Below are positions 1-8,094 of a stretch of 36,321 bases of DNA, piece after piece. Positions within the stretch are counted from its first letter, which is position 1; each line of letters begins with the position of its first letter. The stretch comes from Clostridiales bacterium. GTDB lineage: Bacteria; Bacillota_A; Clostridia; Christensenellales; Aristaeellaceae. The position numbers and the translations under genes were made by a program. The notes under the pieces were generated by a model. It was not told where the DNA came from and ran no database searches. It saw only the letters and a program-made list of their open reading frames with translations. The DNA lies in the NCBI GenBank assembly GCA_012514855.1, contig JAAYZL010000020.1, positions 1 through 36,321 of the forward strand, given 5' to 3'.

Positions 1-113
1 AACAGCTTCATGGGAAGAGGATAACACAACGGGCTCCGCCGCGCAATACAGAATTCATGCCTGTGGGCGACGAGGTGTTCAGTTTTGTCCACCTTTTTGG
101 CGCGAATCGTGTA

Positions 114-142
114 TTCCGTTTCGCTTGGTTTGCGGGTATGAT
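114..142 (+). promoter_or_regulatory. Candidate sigma-A promoter of the alpha-galactoside operon
   Basis: A TATGAT -10 box lies at 137-142, 35 nt before the first start codon. A weak -35 match (TTCCGT, 114-119) sits 17 nt upstream. Only the -10 box is convincing. Positions 1-176 hold no gene I can support, and no CcpA-type cre site was recognised there. Confidence 0.25.
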
Positions 143-176
143 AGGTTTATCAAAATAATCAAAGGAGGAAAGGCGG

Positions 177-1469
177 ATGAAGAAGGGACTGGGCAGGATT
201 CTGGTGGCGCTTCTGTTGGCGGGCATGCTGTGTGCGACGATGGCTCCGGCAATCGCGGGGGCGGAAAAGATCGAGGGCGTCACGCTGACCTTTGTCGCGT
301 CGCAGAACTGGGTGAACAAGGCCGGCAACGTCGACGACGTGCTCAACCAGAAGTTTGAAGAGGAAACCGGGATCAAGATCGACATGCAGATGGTGCCGGA
401 CGACCAGTACGCCAATGTGCTGAAGACCAAGATGAGCACCGGCGAGGTGCCGGATATCTTCATGGTCAGCGGCGGCGTGGGCGCGGAGAAGTACCTGCCG
501 GAGAAGTATTTCGCCGACCTGTCGGACGAGCCCTGGGTGGATCGCTATGTGGAATACGCCAGGCAGGGCACGACCATCAACGGCAAGGTGATGGGCCTGA
601 TGACCTGGTGCGTGGACGGATGGGCCATTCTGTACAATCCGGAGCTGTACGCGCAGTACGGCCTTTCGGCGCCGACCAGCTTCGATGCGTTCAAGACCGT
701 TTGCCAGACGCTGCTGGACAACGGGATCACCCCGATTTACGAAATCGGCAAGGAATCCTGGCACTGGGCGGTGTGGTTCTCGCAGGTTGGCCCCTACGCG
801 GCCAGCAAGCACGAGGATCTGTACGGAAAGCTCAACCGCAACGAGATCGAGTTTGCGGACATCCCCGAGTTTGAGCAGTTCCTGGCGGAGTTCAAGGAGG
901 TCTACGACCTGGGTTACCTGGGCGAATACAGCCTGGCCAACCCGTGGGACGCGGCCTATGAGGTGCTGGGCACCGGCGGCGCGGCCGGATTCCTCGCCTA
1001 CCAGTCCTATCAGCACGAGGTCATGGACAAGTATCCCGAGAGCGACGCCGGTAGCTGGGAGATGTATCCCATCCCGTTCGCCGGCAACAACATGTACTCC
1101 CACAGCGCCGGCGGCAATATGCGCGTGGCCTACAAGGATTCCCCGAACCTCGAATATGTAAAGATGTTCTTCGAGTTCCTGGCCAGGCCGGACAACCTGC
1201 AGATCTTCTACGACGGGCGCGGCGACCTGCAGACGGCTCCCTCCTTCGCCGATGTGGAGGCCAAGCCCACGACTTCCGGCAAATCCGTTGTGGAAAACGC
1301 GCCCGGCGGACAGGGCATGGACCTGGAGTACGGCGTAATGTACTGGGACAACACCCAGGTCGGCATCTTCATTCAGGAAATGATGCTGGGCAACAAGACG
1401 CCGGCGGAGGTCCTCGAGGCCATTGACGGAAAGCGGCAGGAAATGTTCGACGCGATCAGCAAATCGTAA
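177..1469 (+). CDS. Extracellular solute-binding protein of a CUT1 sugar ABC importer
   Basis: This 430-residue protein has the length and layout of the family 1 (MalE/MsmE-like) solute-binding proteins that capture oligosaccharides for ABC import. The N-terminus has a KK-type basic start, a hydrophobic core and an AGA cleavage site before EKIEG (about residue 29). Cys19 is not in a lipobox (it is preceded by GML), so the product looks secreted or periplasmic rather than lipid-anchored. Many Trp, Tyr and Asp residues fit a sugar-binding cleft. The start is fixed by GGAGG at 164-168, 8 nt upstream. The two permeases and the alpha-galactosidase downstream suggest raffinose- or melibiose-type alpha-galactosides as ligand. 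That ligand is inferred from context. Confidence 0.93.
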   Translation: MKKGLGRILVALLLAGMLCATMAPAIAGAEKIEGVTLTFVASQNWVNKAGNVDDVLNQKFEEETGIKIDMQMVPDDQYANVLKTKMSTGEVPDIFMVSGGVGAEKYLPEKYFADLSDEPWVDRYVEYARQGTTINGKVMGLMTWCVDGWAILYNPELYAQYGLSAPTSFDAFKTVCQTLLDNGITPIYEIGKESWHWAVWFSQVGPYAASKHEDLYGKLNRNEIEFADIPEFEQFLAEFKEVYDLGYLGEYSLANPWDAAYEVLGTGGAAGFLAYQSYQHEVMDKYPESDAGSWEMYPIPFAGNNMYSHSAGGNMRVAYKDSPNLEYVKMFFEFLARPDNLQIFYDGRGDLQTAPSFADVEAKPTTSGKSVVENAPGGQGMDLEYGVMYWDNTQVGIFIQEMMLGNKTPAEVLEAIDGKRQEMFDAISKS

Positions 1470-1482
1470 GCCGCATAAGCGG

Positions 1483-1516
1483 GCGGGGCCGGTGAACATC
1501 GCTGGCCCCGCTTTTT
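1483..1516 (+). terminator. Stem-loop with T-tract between binding protein and permease
   Basis: GCGGGGCC (1483-1490) pairs perfectly with GGCCCCGC (1504-1511) across a 13-nt loop, and TTTTT follows. This is a typical intrinsic terminator. It lies inside the operon, 13 nt after the binding-protein stop, so it probably acts as a partial terminator or 3' stabiliser that gives more binding protein than permease. Confidence 0.75.
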
Positions 1517-1541
1517 ATCACCTTGCCGGGAGGGGATTGGG

Positions 1542-2420
1542 ATGAACCTGAACAGAATCTACAGCAAATGGCTTGCCATGCCGGCATTTTTGGTGTTCTT
1601 CATTTTGTTTTTGATGCCCAGCATCATCGGCATGTATACCTCGTTTACCAACTGGAACGCCATGAGTGAGGACATGCGCTTCATCGGGCTGGCGAATTAC
1701 AGCAAGATATTCGGCGACAGCGCCGTCATCCGCGCGTTCGGCAACAATATCTTCTACGCCGCCCTGACCTCCCTGTTCAAGGGGATATTCGGCCTGCTGC
1801 TTGCGCTGGCCCTGAACCGCGCTCTGAAAACGCGCAACATTCTGCGCACGATTTTCTTTCTGCCCATGATCATCTCAAACCTCATTGTCGGACTGGTGTT
1901 CCAGCAGGTATTTCATCCGGCGCACGGTATACTCAATGAGTTTCTTCGATTGATAGGGCTCGGCTCTCTCGCGCGGGGCTGGATCATTGAGCCTGGGCTC
2001 GTCATGTGGTCCAGCGTGGCCATTGAGGTCTGGAAGGCTGCCGGATTCAATATGGTCATCTTTCTGGCGGGGCTGCAGTCGGTTCCCGCGGAAATGTATG
2101 AAGCCTGCGATATCGACGGCGGCAACGCATGGAAGAAGTTCGTCAATGTGACGGTGCCGTTCATCCTGCCGTCGATCGTCATCAACATGCTGCTGAACGT
2201 CATCTCGGGGCTGAAGGTGTTCGACGTTATCTTCGCGCTTACGAACGGCGGCCCTGGACGCAGCAGCGAGGTGATCAGCATCACCATTTTCAACGAATTT
2301 TCGTACGGGAACTATGGCTACGCCACGGCGCTGAACACGCTGCTGTTTCTGGCGCTTTCGCTGATTTCCATCGGCGTTATCCGGTTTTATATGCGCAAGG
2401 GAGAGAGGGTGATGGAATGA
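1542..2420 (+). CDS. Sugar ABC transporter permease, MalF/UgpA type
   Basis: This 292-residue inner-membrane protein has about six hydrophobic segments, the first at residues 12-33. The cytoplasmic EAA loop that docks with the ATPase reads YEACDIDGGNAWKKF, followed by VPFILP, near residues 187-206. Length and motif match the MalF-like half of CUT1 importers without the extra MalF periplasmic domain. A GGGAGGGG ribosome site precedes ATG 1542. It follows the internal stem-loop at 1483-1516, and its stop overlaps the next start by 4 nt (ATGA). It forms the permease heterodimer with the product of 2417-3241. Confidence 0.93.
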   Translation: MNLNRIYSKWLAMPAFLVFFILFLMPSIIGMYTSFTNWNAMSEDMRFIGLANYSKIFGDSAVIRAFGNNIFYAALTSLFKGIFGLLLALALNRALKTRNILRTIFFLPMIISNLIVGLVFQQVFHPAHGILNEFLRLIGLGSLARGWIIEPGLVMWSSVAIEVWKAAGFNMVIFLAGLQSVPAEMYEACDIDGGNAWKKFVNVTVPFILPSIVINMLLNVISGLKVFDVIFALTNGGPGRSSEVISITIFNEFSYGNYGYATALNTLLFLALSLISIGVIRFYMRKGERVME

Positions 2421-3241
2421 AGAGGCGCGCGCGCATCGTAAATTTGAGCCTCGGGGCATTGATGTGGCTGCTGAGCCTGCTGATTCTCATTCCGCTGGCG
2501 ATGATCCTGCTCAACTCCGTGAAAAATGTAAAAGAGTCGGCCGTCATGAGCCTGAAATTCCCCGTGGAGTTTCATTTTGAGAACTTCGCGGAGGTGCTCA
2601 ACGACGATAAGGTCGTCCGTTCCTTCTTCAACAGCCTGCTGCTGAGCGTGGGTTCCACGATGCTGACCACCGTGCTTTCCGGGCTGGCGGCCTACGTGCT
2701 GTCCCGCAACCGCAGCAAGAGCAACCGACTGCTTTACATGCTCTTTCTCCTCGGCTTGGTGGCGCCGCTGAACTACATCACCACCGTGAAGGTGATGCAG
2801 CTGTTCGGCATCATCAATACCTTCGGGGGCGTCATACTGCTGTATACGGCGCTGTTCACCCCCTTTACCGTGTTTCTTTACTATGGGTTCATCGCGAGCG
2901 TGCCCAGGGAGCTGGACGAAGCCGCGATGATAGACGGCTGCCGCGGGCTGGGCATCTTCTTTCGCGTCATCTTTCCGCTGCTCAAGCCCGTGACCATGAC
3001 GGCGCTGGTGCTGAACTTTCTCAACTGCTGGAACGACTTTATCATTCCGCTCTATTTCCTCAATTCCTCGCGCAAATGGGGCATGGTGATGCTGATGTAC
3101 AACTATTTCAGCCGGTATGTCAGCAGTTGGAACCTGGTCTGCGCCTCGATGATTGTGAACATGGTGCCCATTGTGCTGGTCTACATTTTCGGGCAGAAAT
3201 ACCTGATCTCCGGCATGACGGCCGGCGCCGTCAAGGGATGA
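2417..3241 (+). CDS. Sugar ABC transporter permease, MalG/UgpE type
   Basis: This 274-residue MalG-family permease has an N-terminal membrane anchor at about residues 9-30, several further hydrophobic helices, and the EAA loop ELDEAAMIDGCRGLGIFF with FPLLKP after it. The ATG at 2417 overlaps the upstream stop (ATGA). This start gives the family's usual length, whereas the reading frame open further upstream runs antisense-like through the preceding gene. No ATP-binding subunit follows, so the importer must borrow an ATPase of the MsmX/UgpC kind. The ATPase at 14307-15407 has the right C-terminal type and is a candidate. Confidence 0.93.
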   Translation: MKRRARIVNLSLGALMWLLSLLILIPLAMILLNSVKNVKESAVMSLKFPVEFHFENFAEVLNDDKVVRSFFNSLLLSVGSTMLTTVLSGLAAYVLSRNRSKSNRLLYMLFLLGLVAPLNYITTVKVMQLFGIINTFGGVILLYTALFTPFTVFLYYGFIASVPRELDEAAMIDGCRGLGIFFRVIFPLLKPVTMTALVLNFLNCWNDFIIPLYFLNSSRKWGMVMLMYNYFSRYVSSWNLVCASMIVNMVPIVLVYIFGQKYLISGMTAGAVKG

Positions 3242-3266
3242 TTTGTCAGGAAGGAGATGCGCTGAT

Positions 3267-5366
3267 ATGCCGATCATGAGCCTGGAGGACCGCGTATTTC
3301 TGCTCAACACGCGCGATATGTCCTACGTCGTCTATATTGAGCGGGGCGGCGCGCTGTGCGGCGCGTACTGGGGCCCGAGAATGGACCGGATAGAGGATTT
3401 CGCGGATGCCGCGTGGCTGCCGCGCTACTTCAACGCGCCGCGGGCGCAGCATATGATGGAAGAATGCTCCGCCTTCGGAAACATGCGCTTCAAGGAAACC
3501 TCGCTGAAGCTGAGCCATCGCGACGGCACGCGTGATTTTCGCTACGCCGTGGAGCACAGCGGTATAGAAGGGGATACCCTGACAATCACGCTTAGGGACG
3601 CGCATTATCCCGTGCGGGTCAGGCTTTGTTACAGGGTGTACGAGGCGGAGAACATCCTCGAGAAGTGGCGCGTGGTGGAAAACCTGGGCAATGCGCCGGT
3701 GCGGCTTGAACGGGCGTACTCCGGCGAGTTCGGCCTTGACGGGATGGGATGGCAGAGCCTGAACTACAACGGGCATTGGGCGGGAGAGTTTCAGGCCTGC
3801 TCGGAGGCCGTGTCCTGCGGCGCGGTGACCTATGAGAGCCTCCGGGGCAACACGGGGCATGCGCACGCGCCCGCCTTCGTGCTGCATCAAGACGCCACGG
3901 AGGATGCCGGCGACGTCTTCTTCGGCGTGCTGGCCTGGTCGGGCAATTTCAAGGTGGTTGCCCAGCCGGTGGAACGGCAATTTGTCAGCGTGCTGATCGG
4001 CATCAATGACACGGATTTTGCCGTGACGCTACGCGGCGGCGAAACCTTTGTCACCCCGCCCGTATACGCGGGCTACGCGCGGGGGTTTACAGCCATGACC
4101 CACGCGTTGACGGACTTCGCGCGCGCCAGAATCATGCCCCGCCGCTTGGCGGACGCGTCGCTTCCGGTGCTGTACAACGCCTGGGAAGCGGTGGAGTTCG
4201 GCGTGAACGAGGCCGGGCAGATGCGGCTGGCCGAAAAGGCCGCGCGCCTTGGCGTGGAATTGTTCGTCGTGGACGACGGCTGGTTCAAGGGGCGAAACGG
4301 CGACGCCGCCGGGCTGGGCGATTGGATCGTCGACAGGAACAAGTTTCCCAACGGCCTTGGCCCGCTGATTGGCCGCGTGAATGGGTTGGGCATGCGCTTC
4401 GGCCTGTGGATTGAGCCGGAGATGGTCAATGAGGACAGCGACCTGTACCGGGCGCATCCGGAGTGGGTCTACCGGTATGAAAACCGGCCCGTGCTTGCCT
4501 TTCGCAACCAGTATATGCTGGACATGACAAACCCGGACGTGGCGGCGCATCTATTTGGGATGCTGGACGCGCTGCTGCGGGAAAATGACATCGCCTACGT
4601 AAAATGGGACATGAACCGATATGCGTCCGAGGCTGGCAGCAGGGCCCTGGCGGCGGAGGACTATCCGTCCATTTGGTACCGGCATGTACAGGGCGTGTAC
4701 GCGCTGATTCGCAGGCTTCGCGAGGCGCATCCGGAGGTGGAATGGGAATGCTGCTCCTCGGGCGGCGGGCGCGTCGATTATGGCGCGATGGCCTTCTTTG
4801 ACGAATTCTGGACGAGCGATAATACCGATCCGCTGGATAGGCTTTCCATCCAATGGGGTTACAGCCTTCTGTATCCGGTGCGGTACATGCGCGCGTGGCT
4901 TACAGATGGCGGGAAACTGAACGGCCGCGACTTCCCGATGGCATTCTACGCCCATGTAGCCATGTGCGGCGCGTTGGGCATCGGCCGCGACCTGAACGCG
5001 GCGAGCGAAGAGGAGCTTGCCGAGATGGCGGGCTATATTGCCGAATATAAGCGTTTTCGCGATGTGATACAGTCGGGCAGGCTGTACCGGCTGACTTGCC
5101 CCGAAGGCGGTCGGGATGATCTATGCGCCGCGCAATATGTGAAGGACGGCCGCAGCGTGCTGTTTGCGTTCCTGCCGGCCGGCGGCTTTGCCAGGCCCTT
5201 CCATCGCCTGCGGCTGAAGGGCCTCGCGGAAGGCGGCATATACAGCTACGCAATCGACGGAGAAACGCGCAAAAAATCAGGCGCGTGGCTGATGCGGCAC
5301 GGGATCGACCTTAAACTGCAGGGCGCCTATGGCAGCCGCGTTTTGGAATTCGAGCGGGAGGTGTAA
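3267..5366 (+). CDS. Alpha-galactosidase, glycoside hydrolase family 36
   Basis: This 699-residue enzyme hydrolyses terminal alpha-1,6-galactose from melibiose, raffinose and related glycans. No signal peptide is visible, so it is cytoplasmic and acts on imported sugar. The GH36 signatures appear in order: VDDGWF, GLWIEPEMV, YVKWDMNR with the nucleophile Asp448, CSSGGGR, and TSDNTDP with the acid/base Asp518. The 70-residue spacing equals that in characterised GH36 enzymes (478 and 548 in Geobacillus AgaA, from memory). An N-terminal beta-supersandwich (about 1-290) precedes the barrel. ATG 3267 is preferred over TTG 3243 because AAGGAGA at 3251-3257 sits 9 nt before it. It is the last gene of the locus. 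Confidence 0.95.
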   Translation: MPIMSLEDRVFLLNTRDMSYVVYIERGGALCGAYWGPRMDRIEDFADAAWLPRYFNAPRAQHMMEECSAFGNMRFKETSLKLSHRDGTRDFRYAVEHSGIEGDTLTITLRDAHYPVRVRLCYRVYEAENILEKWRVVENLGNAPVRLERAYSGEFGLDGMGWQSLNYNGHWAGEFQACSEAVSCGAVTYESLRGNTGHAHAPAFVLHQDATEDAGDVFFGVLAWSGNFKVVAQPVERQFVSVLIGINDTDFAVTLRGGETFVTPPVYAGYARGFTAMTHALTDFARARIMPRRLADASLPVLYNAWEAVEFGVNEAGQMRLAEKAARLGVELFVVDDGWFKGRNGDAAGLGDWIVDRNKFPNGLGPLIGRVNGLGMRFGLWIEPEMVNEDSDLYRAHPEWVYRYENRPVLAFRNQYMLDMTNPDVAAHLFGMLDALLRENDIAYVKWDMNRYASEAGSRALAAEDYPSIWYRHVQGVYALIRRLREAHPEVEWECCSSGGGRVDYGAMAFFDEFWTSDNTDPLDRLSIQWGYSLLYPVRYMRAWLTDGGKLNGRDFPMAFYAHVAMCGALGIGRDLNAASEEELAEMAGYIAEYKRFRDVIQSGRLYRLTCPEGGRDDLCAAQYVKDGRSVLFAFLPAGGFARPFHRLRLKGLAEGGIYSYAIDGETRKKSGAWLMRHGIDLKLQGAYGSRVLEFEREV

Positions 5367-5527
5367 TGCCGATCCAAAATATGAATTCCTCGTCGCGCCG
5401 GGCGCGAAAAGACCGTAAAGAATGGCCGTTGAGCGTTTGCGTGAACACGCCCTGGTTCTGCGTCAAAATTCCCTCGCACTTTGGAGGTACTAATACTCTT
5501 CCTTGGTATAAATCCCGTGTGCGCGAT

Positions 5528-5752
5528 TCACTGCTGCGGGTAGATCTTCCCAAAGATTCGCTCGAACAGCCCCCCCAGCGCCTCCACGGTGCTCGGGATT
5601 TTTACCCCCAGCGCAAGCAGCAGCGCAATCGCGAGCGCCGGCACAAGCAGCGAAAGAAGGACGATCGTCTCCCGCCGCTTTTTCCGATGCGCGACGACCC
5701 GGAGATCCACGAGCGCGATGCCGGCAAACGCGCATACGATCAGAAGGATCAT
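5528..5752 (-). CDS. Small two-helix membrane protein, germinant receptor D-subunit-like
   Basis: This 74-residue protein has two hydrophobic segments (about residues 2-15 and 30-50) separated by a basic AHRKKRRE loop, and a short amphipathic tail. Its ATG overlaps the gerB stop (ATGA), so it is translationally coupled to the germinant-receptor genes. Bacillus germinant-receptor operons are known to carry small two-helix D-subunit genes that modulate receptor function, and this gene matches them in size, topology and position. Assignment rests on these features, not on a recognised motif. I see no terminator downstream before the convergent alpha-galactosidase gene. Confidence 0.7.
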   Translation of the reverse strand: MILLIVCAFAGIALVDLRVVAHRKKRRETIVLLSLLVPALAIALLLALGVKIPSTVEALGGLFERIFGKIYPQQ

Positions 5753-6855
5753 GCGCCCGCCTCCGCTCTCCTTGCGCGGCGCCTTCGGATCAGGGCGGCC
5801 AGCAGCGCGATGCACGGCATGATGTATTCAAAGAGCAGCCACAAAAACGGCGCGGAGAACGAGCCCGAATACGCGTGTTTGATCATCGAGTCGTAGATGG
5901 TCAAGCTGTAGACGCAGGCGAAGGCGGCCATCGCCAGCGCCAGATGCTTGTACTGCGTCAGGCGCGTCATCTGCGCCAGCCCCCGCGTGCACGCGAAGAG
6001 CAATATGCACACCTTGAAAAACAACAGCGAGACGTTCAGGATGGCGTACAGGCTCTCGATGCGCGTGATGATGTCGGCCACGTTGATCATCCGGACCGCC
6101 TCAAACGAGGGCAGGGAGACGTAGTTGATCAGCGGGCCCAGGCAGATGACGTCGCGGAAGATGATGCCGGCCATGAACAGGGAGGACAGCGCGAGGCCCA
6201 GCACCAGCGGCCGACCCGGGCTCTTCTCGCGGCCGAGCGCGGGCGCGATCATCATGAACACGACGCTCTCCCCGTAGGGAATCGTAGCGGTGATGTGCGT
6301 GCCCTGCACGTACTTGAGGACAGGCTGCCGGAACATCGGGAACAGGTAGGAAAGGTTCGTGTCCTGCAGAACCAGAACAAAGTTGAACAGCACGATGGCG
6401 ATCGCCCCGACGGCCAGGAGCGCGCTCAAGCGCATGTAGCTCTCCAGCCCCTTGCGGACGGCGTAGGCGCACGCGAGCAAAAACAGCACCAGAACCAGCA
6501 CCAGCGGCGTCCCGGGCATCATGAAATCCACGACGAAATTGCTCGCGTCCATGGAGTTCAGCCCGGCCAGCGTCAAAAAGAAATACAGATAGACCGCCGA
6601 GAACACGCGCCCGAACACCGGGCCGAACAGCTCGTCGTTGATCTCAAACAGGCCCTTTCCGGGGAACCATTTGAGCAGCGTTACGTTTATGAGCAGCATG
6701 GGAAGGTGCGCCAGCGCGCCCGTAAAGGCCATGGCCCAGGAATCGATGCCGGTTATGCTGCTGACGAACACCAAGCGCAGCATCGTGGCCTGCATAAAGC
6801 AGGTGAAGGCGAACAGCAGCTGCGACTCGCTGATGCGCTCCTTGTCAAGCCTCAT
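5749..6855 (-). CDS. Spore germination permease-like protein, GerB family (GerAB/GerKB)
   Basis: This 368-residue protein belongs to the endospore germination permease branch of the amino acid-polyamine transporter superfamily. About ten hydrophobic helices fill the sequence, and it begins MRLDKERISESQLLF, typical of GerAB homologues. In the inner membrane of the spore, GerB subunits bind the germinant as part of the A-B-C receptor. The start overlaps the stop of gerC (ATGA), and the stop overlaps the next small gene (ATGA), so A-C-B-D are coupled. Substrate specificity cannot be read from the sequence. Confidence 0.92.
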   Translation of the reverse strand: MRLDKERISESQLLFAFTCFMQATMLRLVFVSSITGIDSWAMAFTGALAHLPMLLINVTLLKWFPGKGLFEINDELFGPVFGRVFSAVYLYFFLTLAGLNSMDASNFVVDFMMPGTPLVLVLVLFLLACAYAVRKGLESYMRLSALLAVGAIAIVLFNFVLVLQDTNLSYLFPMFRQPVLKYVQGTHITATIPYGESVVFMMIAPALGREKSPGRPLVLGLALSSLFMAGIIFRDVICLGPLINYVSLPSFEAVRMINVADIITRIESLYAILNVSLLFFKVCILLFACTRGLAQMTRLTQYKHLALAMAAFACVYSLTIYDSMIKHAYSGSFSAPFLWLLFEYIMPCIALLAALIRRRRARRAEAGA

Positions 6856-8081
6856 GACATCCCTCCCGGCGCGATGGGAATCGTCGCGCCGCCCGTGCTG
6901 CGCACCACGGCGGTCACCGAAAGCTCCACCTCGAGCTGTGCGAACGAGTTTTCCCAGTTTTTGAGCAACTGCTCCGATTTGGCCGGATATTTTCTGCGGA
7001 TCGCCTCGCCGAAGCCGAATACGTCGGCGTTCAGCGCGCGCGCCTGATCGAGGGCCGAGCGCGCCTCCTCCAAAATCGCCTCCTCCACGGCCAAATCCAG
7101 CTTTTCCGCGTTTTCAAGCTTCATGATGTTCTCAGTCACCGCGGCTTCCGCGATCATGCATTCCTGCGTGACCTTCACCTTGACGGAGAACCTGCCGTCC
7201 TTGTATGCCGGCTCGATCCTGGACGAGGACTGCAGCAGCTCGAACTCCATGCGGCCGCCCAGCGCCTGCGTCTCCAGCGCACCGCCCTCGACCTTTCCCG
7301 TCACCCACAAAAGTCCGCGGGTCTGCGCCTTGTTCAGCTCCCCGATCAGCCTTCCGCCCTTGAAAACCGCCGTATTTCCCACGCGCGCCTTCTCTTTCCC
7401 GCTTTCGTGCGTGAACAGCTCCACGATCGGCGCGACGGGCGCGGTGGTCTTGCTCAGCGTGGCGACCAGAAATTCATGCAGGGACACGACCACGCTGGTC
7501 GAGGTGATCTTCTGCACCTCCAGCATGTCGTGCAGGTGCAGCGCGGGCAGCTTTTCAAGATCGGTCTTCTCGTTCAAAAGGTCGACGGCCTTTCCATCCG
7601 CCACGAGGATCATCGTGGTCAGGCGCCCCTCATAGTCCCGCAAAAACAGGTCGAGCGCGGGGACGATGTTCCGCTCCGCGACCTTTCTGCCCACGGCGAT
7701 GATCTGGTTGTGCGAAAAATACAGGTCTCTGCTGGCGATGTACGTGATTCCGCGCATGGCGGAAAAGATGCTGTCCGCCTCGTACTGTCCGTTGACATAG
7801 GCGTCTCCGCTCGTTCCCGAGCCGCTGCCCTCGGCGGCGGAGGCGTGCATCGCCGAAGCCTTGGCCACCTGCGCGGTGACCAGATAGTTTTCCTGCGCGC
7901 TGCCCTCGTCGACGCCCACGCCCATGACGATGGCCAGGCTGTTGATCTCGTGTCGGCTGTAGCAACCGGTGAGGCCGGACAGCGCGGACAGGCATATCAA
8001 AAGCATGCACGCGCGCGAAATCCGCCCGCGAAGGCTTTCGCATCGGAGCCGGCGCACTGGTTCCCGCTTTTGATCCCTCAT
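6852..8081 (-). CDS. Spore germination lipoprotein, Ger(x)C family
   Basis: This 409-residue subunit of the germinant receptor is anchored to the inner spore membrane. A hydrophobic stretch ends in the lipobox LTGC with Cys40, followed by YSRHEIN, a form common at the mature N-terminus of GerC proteins. The family's conserved start (mature strand IVMGVGVDEG, then the YEADSIFSAMRGITYIASRD region) is present, and the length is normal. A GGAGG site about 8 nt upstream supports ATG 8081, which leaves an unusually long 25-residue basic extension before the hydrophobic core. It is the only clear lipoprotein in the window. Confidence 0.93.
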   Translation of the reverse strand: MRDQKREPVRRLRCESLRGRISRACMLLICLSALSGLTGCYSRHEINSLAIVMGVGVDEGSAQENYLVTAQVAKASAMHASAAEGSGSGTSGDAYVNGQYEADSIFSAMRGITYIASRDLYFSHNQIIAVGRKVAERNIVPALDLFLRDYEGRLTTMILVADGKAVDLLNEKTDLEKLPALHLHDMLEVQKITSTSVVVSLHEFLVATLSKTTAPVAPIVELFTHESGKEKARVGNTAVFKGGRLIGELNKAQTRGLLWVTGKVEGGALETQALGGRMEFELLQSSSRIEPAYKDGRFSVKVKVTQECMIAEAAVTENIMKLENAEKLDLAVEEAILEEARSALDQARALNADVFGFGEAIRRKYPAKSEQLLKNWENSFAQLEVELSVTAVVRSTGGATIPIAPGGMS

Positions 8082-8094
8082 GTCGAATCCCTCC

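Noticed and set aside
5394..5410. CGCGCC-GGCGCG inverted repeat as terminator between alpha-galactosidase and ger
   Set aside because: The repeat is followed by A residues on the plus strand and has no T-tract after it on either strand.
5480..5530. tRNA-like T-loop (GGTATAAATCC)
   Set aside because: The flanking stem does not pair and no cloverleaf can be drawn.
5366..5896. Plus-strand frame starting TAATG at the alpha-galactosidase stop
   Set aside because: The start is well placed (GGGAGG upstream), but the product has no recognisable feature and runs antisense through the small ger gene and into gerB. A very short coupled peptide cannot be excluded.
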